From Gymnopus androsaceus JB14 (taxonomy: Eukaryota > Basidiomycota > Agaricomycetes > Agaricales > Omphalotaceae): a stretch of 64,000 nt of DNA. This document shows, one piece after another, positions 49,597 to 60,155 of the stretch (its first letter is position 1; every line of letters begins with the position of its first letter). Below the pieces are notes generated by a model. The model did no database searches. It was not told where the DNA came from and worked only from the letters and a program-made list of their open reading frames with translations. The position numbers and the translations under genes were made by a program. Location of the stretch: positions 124,001-188,000 of the forward strand of contig ML769413.1 of the NCBI GenBank assembly GCA_009733575.1. The letters are read 5' to 3'.

Positions 49597-50130
49597 GAAG
49601 GTCCGGAGCAGAGAGTGAATTGAATGACAAAGCGGCGCGTACTAATTTCGGCGCGATGAACGCGTACCTCCGGCTTACAGTAAACAGTAGTACTCAAAGG
49701 AACGAGTAATATTAAACATATACATTCTATAGTACGAGCCTATAAACATTGTCGATGCCGCAATGCGAAGAAATCGGAGAAAGAGCGACACACCCTGCCA
49801 CTGGCGCGGCGACAGGGAGACAGGGAAACGCAGAAGGAGGACGAAATAGCAGCACAGTACACGACGCAGCAGGAAACAGATGTAGTCTGTGGGTGGTATA
49901 CCATAAACCGTGATAACGACGACCAAAACAACAAACACATAGAACAAATGCACGGTAGGGTAATAAGTGAGACTATTGAACACAGATCGTTAAAATGAAT
50001 GATGAGGTTGAGGGATGGTACAGATTTGTTGAAAATGATACATTGGATGAAACGGCAGCCGAAGGAAACACTGTGAGGTGCAAAAACACTCGTCAGCAAC
50101 AATATCAAATGAAAAGCATGGAGTACGTAC
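49597..50130. other. Intergenic region
   Basis: These 0.5 kb lie between the Zn2Cys6 gene promoter and the 3' end of the four-pass membrane gene. Minus-strand ORFs here run through hydrophobic codons but join no supported exon. No feature is called. Confidence 0.4.
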
Positions 50131-51225
50131 CTAGACATCATGCTTGACTGGCGAGTCCAGGCTGTAAGACGGTAACAATCCCTCCTCAGGATCAATAGGT
50201 AAACTGATCTGGCCTGAACCATTCAACGTTGATTCATGAGCTCGAGCGTGATGACGGTGTCTGTGAGAGTGACGGCCCGCTTTGTCGTTTGCGGACGTTA
50301 CCCAAGTCTCCATGGCATTCCTTCTAAGGTCTCTGGCCATTTCTTCAGGTAGAGAGCTCAAAGATAATGGTGCATACATGACAATCTCTTCGGAGTCATT
50401 TACAGCACGTTCGGCCTCACTCGATGTCCTAGACGACAGTGGGAACGAGGAAATGCCGGGTACACTTTGTGGGAGAAGTAGCACTCGTCTACTTCGGGAG
50501 GAATTTCGAGTGTGGGTCAGCTGAGTGTTGCTGTTCGACGCAGGTGTGCGTTGGGAATGGTGACGGGAAAGATGCGAATAATAAATGCCAACAGCCAACA
50601 GGAAGTGCAACTGTCCAGTTTTAGATGAGCCCACATCACAAAACAAGTAATACCATGAATACTCACTCTGGCAACAAGAACAATGAGCATGATAGCCAAA
50701 AAGGCGAGAGTAGCCCTCTTGAACCATCTTTCACAGTTCTCCGAACTTAAACCCAGCTCGGTCATATCACGCATAATGTCTGGATGCTGCGACAGGCTTT
50801 CACAAACACCAACAGGAAGATTAGGTTGGAAGATGCCATATCCGATAATGAGCGTTATGAAAGCGCAAAACGAAAAGTCTGCGATGGAATAATCCCGGTA
50901 GAATTTCACCAAAGCGGGTTTGCTCTGTGTGGTAAGCAAATCAGTACCATGAGGTACAAGTTAGGGGACCGATACGCACCTTGGCAACGCCAGCAAAACC
51001 GACTGCAGAAACAGCAGAGGCAGCAGAAAAGTAAGCCAAAAGCAGACCCCAGACGACATGAAGGCCATCGAGTTTCCACTTGTCTTCGGAAGTCTCCCAC
51101 TCGGACGCTTGTTCCCACTTGAGCGAACGCCATGCAGCAAGGACTTGCAGCGCAACAGCGAGATTCGAAGTTGCAGCCAGGAAAGTTATTATAAACGAAG
51201 CGGACCTGCTAGGATATTTCGACAT
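50131..51225 (-). CDS. Small multi-pass (about four helices) membrane protein with His/Ser-rich cytoplasmic-type tail
   Basis: The reading starts at ATG 51225 (MSKYPSRSASFIITF), but coding-like sequence in the same frame extends upstream. Another ATG at 51378 is cut off by an in-frame TGA about 24 nt later, so the N-terminus is uncertain. Helices: FIITFLAATSNLAVALQVLAA, VVWGLLLAYFSAASAVSAVGFAG, then after an intron at about 50982, FSFCAFITLIIGYGIF, and ATLAFLAIMLIVLVAR continuing across a second intron (about 50608-50668) into LHFLLAVGIYYSHL. Between helices 3 and 4 is a loop with two Cys (VGVCESLSQHPDIM and SSENCERWF). The soluble tail is rich in Ser and contains HSHRHRHHARAH, ending PVKHDV at 50131. 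The pattern recalls uncharacterised fungal tetraspan-like proteins; no family is assigned. Confidence 0.65.
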
Positions 51226-51859
51226 TATTTCAGCAAACAGGAGTCGAGCCAATCCCAAAGAGCGAATTTCTCCAATAAATGAATGGGGAGGAGGAGCGGG
51301 AACTTGCTCGACAATGGTGGTACGAAGGAAAGAAGCACACACTGATGCGAAATCTCACCTTGCTGGGTTTCGGGCCATGACAAACTTATAAAGACTCAGA
51401 GAGAAGCAAGGAAAAAACGGGCGTGCTGAGTAAAGTGTTTCGGACAAAGCGAGATGACGGCTATGGCGGCTTTCTCGGCTGAATACCGATTTGAGTCCGA
51501 TTGCCTTCCGGTGTGTCCCGGGTTATGTCCCTCCACACGACTAAGCCTGTACGCTGGAAACGGTCTCTCTGGTCTGCAGTACTACATTGATTTTTTTAGA
51601 GTGATCACTCTGCATACTCCCGCTATAGCCCGTAGGAAACGGCGGCCTCGTCTGGAAATCGTGCGATATTATTTTTGTGCAATGTTACTTATTATGGCAC
51701 CATTGTAATTTTATGCGTATAAAGCTATGCTGTGATATGAGAATCCGAATTGTAAACCAAGATTTTAAAATTGAAGCAGATCGAAACAAGGCCTATTAGA
51801 CATTGCTGTAAGCAATACCGTATCCTCGTAGATACAGGAGGAAGGATCGCGATGTAAGT

Positions 51860-52480
51860 CGGGATGGTCAAAGCGAGCTGCGAGCCATCCCAGATTAGCA
51901 ATACAACTAATCTAATACTCGGAATAAATTCACGCGTCGACTCCGCAGTCTGTACTAGCATAGAAATTGCAGATAAAACCTGATTGCCGACAAAAACAAT
52001 ATTTTGACCGGAGCGCGACACGAAGTCTGGGGATGAGAACAATACTTACTCAAAGAGGGGGTGCGGTTGAGCAGAAATCACCGCCTGAGTACTAGGCTAG
52101 AGGATCTATCATCAGTCATGCTGGAGCGATCGCAGGAAGCGAGAAGATGAAACAGTCAGAAGATCTATTATAAGCCCACGTCGCCGGAAGCCAGCGAGTA
52201 ATTCCGGACGAAGTGCAAGACTAGCTCGGACTCGGAGGAGTCCTGCAAATATACGAAGAAATCGTCATCACCATTAGCAAACGACCAGGAACTGGAAAAA
52301 AATGTTCGTATAAACTAGGCCGGATATCGATGATTGAGGTCAGGCTTAATAAGTATTAGCCGCACGCCGCAAAACATTTTTTCGCGTTGCTTTTCACCAA
52401 ATCGTTTTCAGACTTACGGCTATAATAGAGATAGGAGTTTGCGACGACCTAGCTGTCTTTATTTTGTATTCTTTGACGCT
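51860..52480 (+). repeat. Degenerate dispersed repeat, copy A (partial)
   Basis: Copy A shares with copy C the left part (GCATAGAAATTGCAG, CAATACTTACTC, GAGCAGAAATCAC). With both other copies it shares the core (CTGAGTACTAGGCTA, TAATTCCGGACGAAGTG, TATTAGCAAACGACCAGGAA). It continues to CAAAACATTTTTTC and CCAAATCGTTTTCAG, then loses similarity near 52480. It is therefore truncated on the right relative to B and C. Confidence 0.7.
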
Positions 52481-53096
52481 GCGACCAGTAATACCTTTCG
52501 GAATATTTTCGCCGAGAGCTCTTTTGAAACCCAATACTGTGACCACATGCCTCTGATTAGCGACGAGCTGATACTAACTCAGGAAGCCACCACCAAACCC
52601 GACTCATTCTTTATTCCTAAATATCGTCCCCCGTCCACGGTTCCATCGCGCGCTCTCCATCTACCGCTCTGCTTGAGAAACTTGAGATACAATGCTCCGA
52701 CGCACTCGATAGGAGCCCAACGATGTTGTTCGCTTGACGTTGGCTGAGCTTGGCTCACGATTTAGCCAGCACATATGCGGAGTTGGAAGGCTTCCAAAGC
52801 GCGCCCCAGATTACCAAGCCCAGACCAGATTACCAACCAAGGATGCCGGTCCTCGACACTTCTAGGGATCAGGTATTATTTGACGCTATTGATGAGTCGG
52901 GCAAAGTTGACGAAAATCTCCGACCGTCGCCATCCTAAACAATCTCGATGATTCGCTGATACAATCATTGGCTCTGGAAAGCAAGGAATCAAGGAAGCGA
53001 GGGAGGAAAAAGCAGAGGGATTTGGGAGGAGGGTGTTTTGCCAAAATGCCTTCTGAATCTGATGGCTTGGTTCATCCTGCAGAGTGAGAGAGGATA

Positions 53097-54290
53097 TATC
53101 ATATTCCGATCACCGGCTGGGTACCAGGCTAGTCTATCATCAACCATACTGTAGCAATGGGCTCGCAAGAAGGGAGAAGATAAAACATTCCAATGTCGCC
53201 GGAAGCAAGTCAGTAATTCCGGACGGAATGTATAGTCTCAATGATCTAGAAAATATAGAGAAATCGTTATTACTATTAGCAGACGACCAGGAATCGGAAA
53301 AAAATTTAATTACTCCAGAGACCGGATATTGAGGATAACAAAACTTACTTATTGAAGACCGACAGGCCGCTCCATCATAGACCAACATTTCTTCAGTCAA
53401 GTTTTGAATTACTTTGGCTTGGCTCTACGTCTCCAAATCGTTTTCAGGCGTGCGACTAATAAAGCCATAGTAGAGATATCTATTAGAGGACAAGCAGGCA
53501 GGTAGAGGAAGGCAGTCCTTCGAAGAACGATGCCAACAAATGCAGAGATCTGGACGCAAATGATATCAATTCATCATAAAAAGATTATTCTTTTGAGATG
53601 AGAATTCCAACTAGGACCCAAACAGGGTATCCATCCGCCTGTCTTCGTTTGTTGCGATCTTAGGGAAGACTACTCGGTGATTGAGGGGAAATTTGAGACT
53701 TGATTTCTTCAGCGAACGAATGCTTGAGTATTTGTCAAGTCATAGTCGTCTGACCCTTGCAATGTTGCATGGCTTGAAGGATCACAGTGAAACATATGCA
53801 TGTGTGTTGTATTTTTATCAACCAAGTTTGCAGATCTAGAAAAATCAGTGAACATATTGTAACAATTAAATAAAGGAAAAATTGCACATGAATCCTTGGT
53901 TGGGATTCGAGGGTGTTTTCGCTAGCTCTCTTTCGCTTTAGACACTCAAAACAGACCAGAGCGAAACACCGTATATCTCGACTCGAACAGCTCAGAGCTC
54001 GTGAGCTGCTACTCGAAAATCCCCATCAAAAATCTCCATCATGATTTTATGCATTGCGATGCCAGTAGGAAATACACATGTCCTACTATGTCTGTACGCG
54101 TCGATGCATTTGGGTTGGCAAGATGTATCAGTTGACAGCCTTTGAGAGCGACCGAGAGCGTTCCAGCCCATAATCTAGAAGTGACCGTACTCTGCAACTG
54201 CTCAAGCCTCACAGAAGAACCTTTGCAGCGTGCTAGCTACGCGTGTATAGTCTGTCTATTTATGAGCAGCAGTGGAAGACGCGCAAGCTT
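53097..54290 (+). repeat. Degenerate dispersed repeat, copy B
   Basis: Copy B starts near CTGGGTACCAGGCTA (about 53116) and lacks the left part found in A and C. Right-hand landmarks shared with C: TTATTGAAGACCGACA, CAGTCAAGTTTTGAATT, GAGGACAAGCAGGCAGG, CATCCGCCTGTC, TCAGTTGACAGC, AATCTAGAAGTGAC, ACGCGTGTATAG and CGCGCAAGCTT (about 54280). B and C are alignable for well over 1 kb with many substitutions and small indels. Confidence 0.75.
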
Positions 54291-54939
54291 AATAGTACAT
54301 GATTTATGAACTAAACAATTTGACGAAGGCCGATTGAAGGAGTATGATTGACCGAGCTTGCGACGTCACGTGTTCACGATAGGCTCAGTCATGTCTTCAT
54401 CGTGTATTCATCGACGCAAGGCCGCTATTGATGAATCGGGTATTCTTGAGAAACGGGAAAAATATTTTGACGAGGCCAAGTTGACCAAAATTTCTGATCT
54501 CTACAGTGAATCATTGCCGTCAAGCAAGGTGGCAGGAGAGGAATGAGGGGAAGGAGTGCAGAAAAACTAGGTGTCTTCTGATCTATCGGTTCGTCCTGCA
54601 GAGGGGGGAGTGAAAGAGATGGATAATACCCAATCTGTCCTTGACACTATCTCTCACTTTATCCTCAATTTTTTTCCGCGCTTCAAAGCTTCAAGGCAAG
54701 CCTTTGTTCACGTATGATCGCTGCTTCTTCAGAGAATATCACAAGGTGATACAGCTCAAGAAGAACTTGCATCGGGCTCGGGAGTTTAGATCGCAAGGCC
54801 TTGCAAAGCCTACTAGATATTATTGTAATAAATTTAATATTCTTGATTCCTAGTACCGCTTAGTCCTCCTAACCCCACATCTTTGGCATATCCTATCCTC
54901 ATGGAGATGGAGAATCAGGAGGGATCTCCGATAAAGTTG

Positions 54940-56590
54940 GGACGGTCCAAGCCATCCGAAGTCAGAATCATGCGTCGTACATCGACGCTGCATAGAAATT
55001 GCAGCTGTTTACTAGAAGCTAGGACAAGAAAGATATGTTGACCTTGGCTGAGCGCCGAGCACTGGGGACAAACTGAGGATGAAAAGCAATACTTACTCTT
55101 GCCGTTGGGGTGCAGTCTCTGAGTCGAAGGGGTACGATTGAGCAGAAATCACGGACTGAGTACCAGGCTAAAGGGTCTATCATTCGCCATATTGGAGCGA
55201 TGGGTCAATGAAACAGTCGGCAAGTCCATTGTCAGCCCACATCGTCGGGAGCAAGCCAATAATTCCGGACGAAGTGTATAGAGTCAATGATCTAGTTCCC
55301 ATCCGAGTCAGAGGAGTCCTGAGTCCTAGAAATATACGGAGAAAGCGATCACTACTATTAGCAAACGACGAGGAATCGGGGGAAAAATTTTTCAAGAAAG
55401 AGCTCACCTTCGTAAACTAGTTGCTCCAAAGGCCGAATATCGAGAAGAACAAAAATTTTACTTACATACTTATTGAACTTCAGGTTTTATTGAAGACCGA
55501 CATGCCGCTCCACTATTATAGAACTTACAGTATTTGCCGCAAGTCTCAAAACATTTTTTCAGTCAAGTTTTGAATTGCTTTTGGCTTGGCTCTACGTTGC
55601 TATTCATAGGTCATATAGAGATATTTGAGGACAAGCAAGCAGGCCGAGGCAGGCCCTTCGACAGCTTCCAAGAGATGGCAACAAGTGCGGAATCCTGAAT
55701 ACAAATGATATCAGAAAAATTATTCTTGAGGTGAGAATGCAAACTAGGACAAAAAAGGACATCCATCCGCCTGTCCTCGTGTACTAGATGTGGCATTTTA
55801 TGGAAGAGACTCGGTCCAGGTGATTGAGGGATTTTTGAATCTTCTACGGCCTCTCTAGTGAATGAATTCCTCCTAGTAGAGGAAGGCATAGTCTTCTGAC
55901 CTTTGCGTGGCTAGGTGGAAGGATTGCGGTAAAACATATACTGGCAGTGATATGTATAGTTTTTATCGGCCAATTTTGCGTACAAGATCTAGAACAAATG
56001 AGTGAGCAGATTGTTATAATTAAACTGGCATGAGGAAAAACACTCACGACGGTTTTACATTATTGTAAATGAATTTGTGGTTGTGGGGTACTGGTTCTAC
56101 ACAAGCTCTCGAAACACAGTCACGAAAATTAAAAATACCGTATATCTCTAGTTGAACAGCTCCGAACTTGTGAACTACTACTCAAAATCCCAGCCGGTCT
56201 ATGCGATGTCACAGGAAATAAACGTGTCCTATGTATGTACGCGTCGGCGCGTTAAGCTGGCAGGATAAATCAGTTGACAGCGATTATAATCAGCTGGAAG
56301 AGTCCACGTACGGGGAGTTAATGAAATTAGAAGACAAACTCCTAAATGGATAGTGGATAGTGGAGTTTGGGTGGAGTGGTAGTTCAGTCGGCTCGCTTGG
56401 ACCTGAGCAGCTTGACTGCCGGAAAGCTTCAAGAGCGACCGAGGGTGCTCCAGCCCAGAATCTAGAAGTGACTATACTCTGCTCGAGCCTTAGATAAATC
56501 TCGATAAGCGCAGAACCCTGGCAGCGTGTTACTTACGCGTGTATAGCTTGTCCCTTTAAGCGGCAGTCGAGGACGCGCAAGCTTGACGGT
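54940..56590 (+). repeat. Degenerate dispersed repeat, copy C (longest)
   Basis: Copy C carries both the left part shared with A and the right part shared with B, and so is closest to a full unit of about 1.6 kb. An extra segment of about 150 bp (about 56285-56430) interrupts the right part relative to B between TCAGTTGACAG and AAGAGCGACCGAG. No terminal inverted repeats, target-site duplication or transposase frame is evident by eye. Confidence 0.75.
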
Positions 56591-57337
56591 AATTGGCTGC
56601 CCTCTTCAGCGACATCGACAGCGCGCGCAGGGACGTCCTGGTGACTTTCGACTCTTGAGCCCAAGGGGGAAATATTATTCCGACAAGTATCTGGCCCCAT
56701 CTGGACTGTCGGGACTTCAACCCTAAAGAGTAAAATTAGCGTAGTAGAAAGCGTACAAAGAACCTCCTCGGTCAATCTGATAGCTGCAACAACGGGAAGG
56801 AGGCAGACTTGAAGGACGGGACGGTAATCATTGGCTGGGTACATTATTGGTCGGTCGAGACTCGGATTGAGAGCTGGCCAATGAAATTTAATGAAACTCG
56901 CGATATGATGCATTGATGCCTTGTATGATGCAGCTGAAAAAAAAATATGCGAGTACTTCAAAACCGCGCAGTCGGCGAGTAGTTCCAGACACATCGACCG
57001 CAAAAGGGCTTTGAAATAATGAGATCCTAATCCAGCAGTCCATGGAGCGAAAGAATATACCTACTCGAAATCGAAGGAAAGAGATCCAAAATACAGCAAG
57101 AGAGCTTACTTTAAGATCCGATTTTTGTATGTCGGATTCGGAGAATGGGGACTAGGGTAACTAAAAAGGCAATTGATGATGATTTGTCGAACTGACGAAG
57201 TTCGAGGTCGAGCCCAGGCTTGTCCAATCCACACAAAACCTCACAAAGACTGCATCCATCTTTTTTTTTATTTCTCTCATCTTCCAAAAGGCTCAAACTG
57301 GCCGTACCAGTGCCCTGGACCAAAAGAAGCTCATATT

Positions 57338-59660
57338 ATGGCTCGTACCCATTCCCGATCTTGTTCGCCAGACCCTTCCGCGAAGAGAATCAAAACCACT
57401 CATCCTACGTCAACTTCTGAAATCGAGCTGTCGGACTCATTTGCCACCGACGTTCTAGATGCTTCAAATGTCGCTACATTGCACAAATCCTATCTTGAAA
57501 GCGAGCCATTTCGCTATGCCTTGATTCGGCAGCTATTCCAAGATGATCTATTGAAAAAAGTAAAGGACGAATGCCTGGGGGAACTGAGTTTCACGGAGAA
57601 GGAGACTGACATTTACAAGGTTCGTATATTTTGGAAACTAAAGGGCTGGATATTGACACTTTTGGTTCAGGTCAACCAGACTGGCGACCTGGCATCGCTG
57701 AACTACCTTGATTCTTCCCAATTATCGCTTCTTCCCAACCTTTTAAAACTACGCGATGCACTTTATTCACCCAAATTCAGAGCATTCTTGCGATCAGTTA
57801 CTGGCTGTGGCCCTCTTTCAGGTATCAAACAGGACATGTCTGTCAACTCTTACACCAAAGGCTGTCATCTTCTTAATCACGACGATGTAATCGGCACTCG
57901 ACGCGTCTCGTACATTCTGTACATGCCGCTTCCTCACTATCAGCTCTGGCAGAAGGACTGGGGAGGTGCTCTCGAGCTCTATCCCACCAAACCCGGTCCA
58001 GATGGCGTCCCAGAGCCGGAATGCGTCCTTCCAAGAGCATTCCGCCAAGTTGGAATCAGTTTATCTTTTTCGAGGTCCAACCAGGTCGCAGTTTCCATTC
58101 AGTGGAAGAAGTTGTGGTTGGCAGTGGAGGTGAAGATGGCAGAGAACGACTGAGTATCAGTGGATGGTTCCATGACGCCCAAGAGGGTGAGGAAGGTTAT
58201 GAGCCGGTGGAGGAAGCAGAGATTAAAAGCTCTAGAGAGCAACTAGTAAGTCGATTTACTTTTTTATTCACCCCTGAGCTTCAGAACTCACATCATGTCA
58301 GGCTAGTACCCAAACTGACTTCAAGTCATACTCATCGTCAGAGCAGCCTCCATTACCGGACGTTGAGCTCTCCGAGGAGCAGGTCACATTCCTTAGCGAG
58401 TTCATCAACCCAACTTACCTTCAAGCTCGCACCATACAAGGCACTCTCTTCGCGTTTCGTGGAAGAGTCATCACTAGAACTTCATTCTTTCCTGGTCAGC
58501 TCGCTGGCAGAAGCGCTCGAGCCCCGCTTAAAGGGACTCGATGCGCAAGACGGTTTGGGGCCGGAGCGTAACGGCAAAATCCCGCCTCATTGTTCCGGCG
58601 TAGATGCGTCAAATCCAGACATTGTATCTGCAGACGACATGCCCCAGCTCGCAATGAACGCACCCAACCCTTCTTCCACTCCTCTTCTCAGTGACGCACT
58701 TTCTGCCACCGGCATCGTGCCTGCCCTTCCAGTCGCATCTGCTCCACCAGCAGCACCCAAACCTCCAAGCGCCTGGACATTAAAAGGACCCCCACATAAA
58801 TGGCGTTATTGCACGCTCCTTCCCGCCTTCTCCCTCTGCGCGCGCAGTATCTATCACCCCAATCTCTGCGCATCCCAACCCATCGGAGATTCTCCGCAAA
58901 CTGCAGGATGAGCTTTTCCCATCACAGGCCTTCCGCGCATGGTTGGCTATCCTTTCGCGGCTGCTACCGTTGAGACATTTCGTCGAAGCGAGAAGGTTCC
59001 GTCCCGGGCTAGATTATACACTAGCGACGAGCGAAGAGAATGAGGCGAGGTTGGACGTCGTGCTCGGGCTGACGCCAGATGTCAAAGACCAGGATGCCAA
59101 AGATGGCATCCCTTTAGTGCCAAGGGGCTGGAGTGCAGCTGAGTGGGGTGGTTGGGAGGTTCGTCTCTTTCTCTTCCTTTATGTATTTAACTGACTCTCA
59201 TTTCTAGTGTTACATGGCACCTCACAACGAAGAAGACGATCCAGCGGTCTATCGTGCTGGAACGTACAAAAAATCCGACGTTCTTCAGAATGCTGCAAAG
59301 AAAGAAACTAACGGCAAAACTAATGGACATGCAGTCAATGGAACCAATGGAACCAACGGAACCTCGAATGGACACGCTGTTACTAACGGGAATGGGAAAC
59401 ACTCTAGTCCTGCAATAAGCCCGCACCCATCTGCGGATGGTGAAGGGGAGGATGAGGACGAGGACATGAACCCCGACGATGACGAGGAAGATAGCACGCT
59501 TCTGACCGTCCAACCAGGATTCAATCGTCTGCTTCTCGTCCTCCGTGACGAACGAGTTATGCGGTTCGTGAAATACGTCTCTGGTGCTGCTGAAGGATCG
59601 CGATGGGATGTCTGTGCTGAGTATGAGGTGGGGATGATGCAGGAAGAAGGCGAGGAATAG
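57338..59660 (+). CDS. TPA1: Ofd1/Tpa1-family prolyl hydroxylase (2-oxoglutarate/Fe(II) dioxygenase), three apparent frame breaks
   Basis: Family members hydroxylate a proline of ribosomal protein Rps23 and, in fission yeast, control SREBP turnover by oxygen. ATG 57338 gives [19 protein letters not shown], then [22 protein letters not shown], an intron at about 57620-57669, [47 protein letters not shown] (Fe-binding HxD), [19 protein letters not shown] and [19 protein letters not shown] (second His and 2OG Arg region). The C-terminal catalytically dead repeat follows: [58 protein letters not shown] and [20 protein letters not shown]. Breaks: one base missing at about 58027, one extra at about 58440, one extra in TT at 58828-58829. 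An Asn/Gly/Thr-rich insert ([12 protein letters not shown]) lies near 59330. The stop is TAG 59658-59660. Confidence 0.93.
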
Positions 59661-60155
59661 TTGAACGACCGATAGAAGGATATTTTTGCCTCATATATAG
59701 GTTATGCAAGATCCATATTTTACATTCGGACCGTCTCTTGTATATAGCCACTCGTACATACCGTATCTAAGTCTGCCAGTTTAGTTTTTTAATCGTCATA
59801 CCGTGAGACCTCAGGACCTAGTGCGCAGCAGTATATAAGTTCGCTCTCATGCACATGCATTGCAAGCGTTCCTTTCTTGTTCCTTTACTGCATCGCTCAC
59901 AACGTTTAGCATCGTGCAGGTATAGGTATCGCGATCGCAAGCGTCATCAGATTCAGACGCGTCTCGCGACTAGCGCCCATGTCAAGCTCCTTCCGACGAA
60001 TCCGACTAACCCTGCAGTGCCCATGTCTTAGTCTTATCTGGGTATCAGCTGGTCTGGCTCGCCGTCAAACGTAATGAGGACCCCTACGTAGCCTCGTAAT
60101 TGCCGACGCCCATATTTCAATTTCTATCTTGTTCCATTCTCTCGAGTTCACCAAT
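59661..60155. other. Intergenic region
   Basis: These 0.5 kb contain the 3' UTR of the hydroxylase gene and the promoter of the monooxygenase gene. ORFs are short with no motif support. Confidence 0.5.

Larger units (their letters stand above)
51379..57337. other. Six-kb gene-free region with dispersed degenerate repeats
   Basis: No gene is supported across nearly 6 kb. It holds three related repeat copies (listed separately), short duplicated patches outside them (for example GCTATTGATGAGTCGGG at about 52880 and GCTATTGATGAATCGGG at about 54425; TTCATCCTGCAGAG at about 53070 and TTCGTCCTGCAGAG at about 54593) and AT-rich filler. ORFs in it are short and not conserved between copies beyond DNA similarity. 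Confidence 0.6.

Noticed and set aside
56360..56430. tRNA-like string (GGTAGTTCAGTCGG) inside repeat copy C
   Set aside because: No matching acceptor stem, anticodon loop or T-loop (GTTCGAATC) follows.
51379..57337. Transposon with coding capacity in the repeat region
   Set aside because: No transposase, reverse transcriptase or integrase motif is found in any frame, and no terminal repeats are visible.
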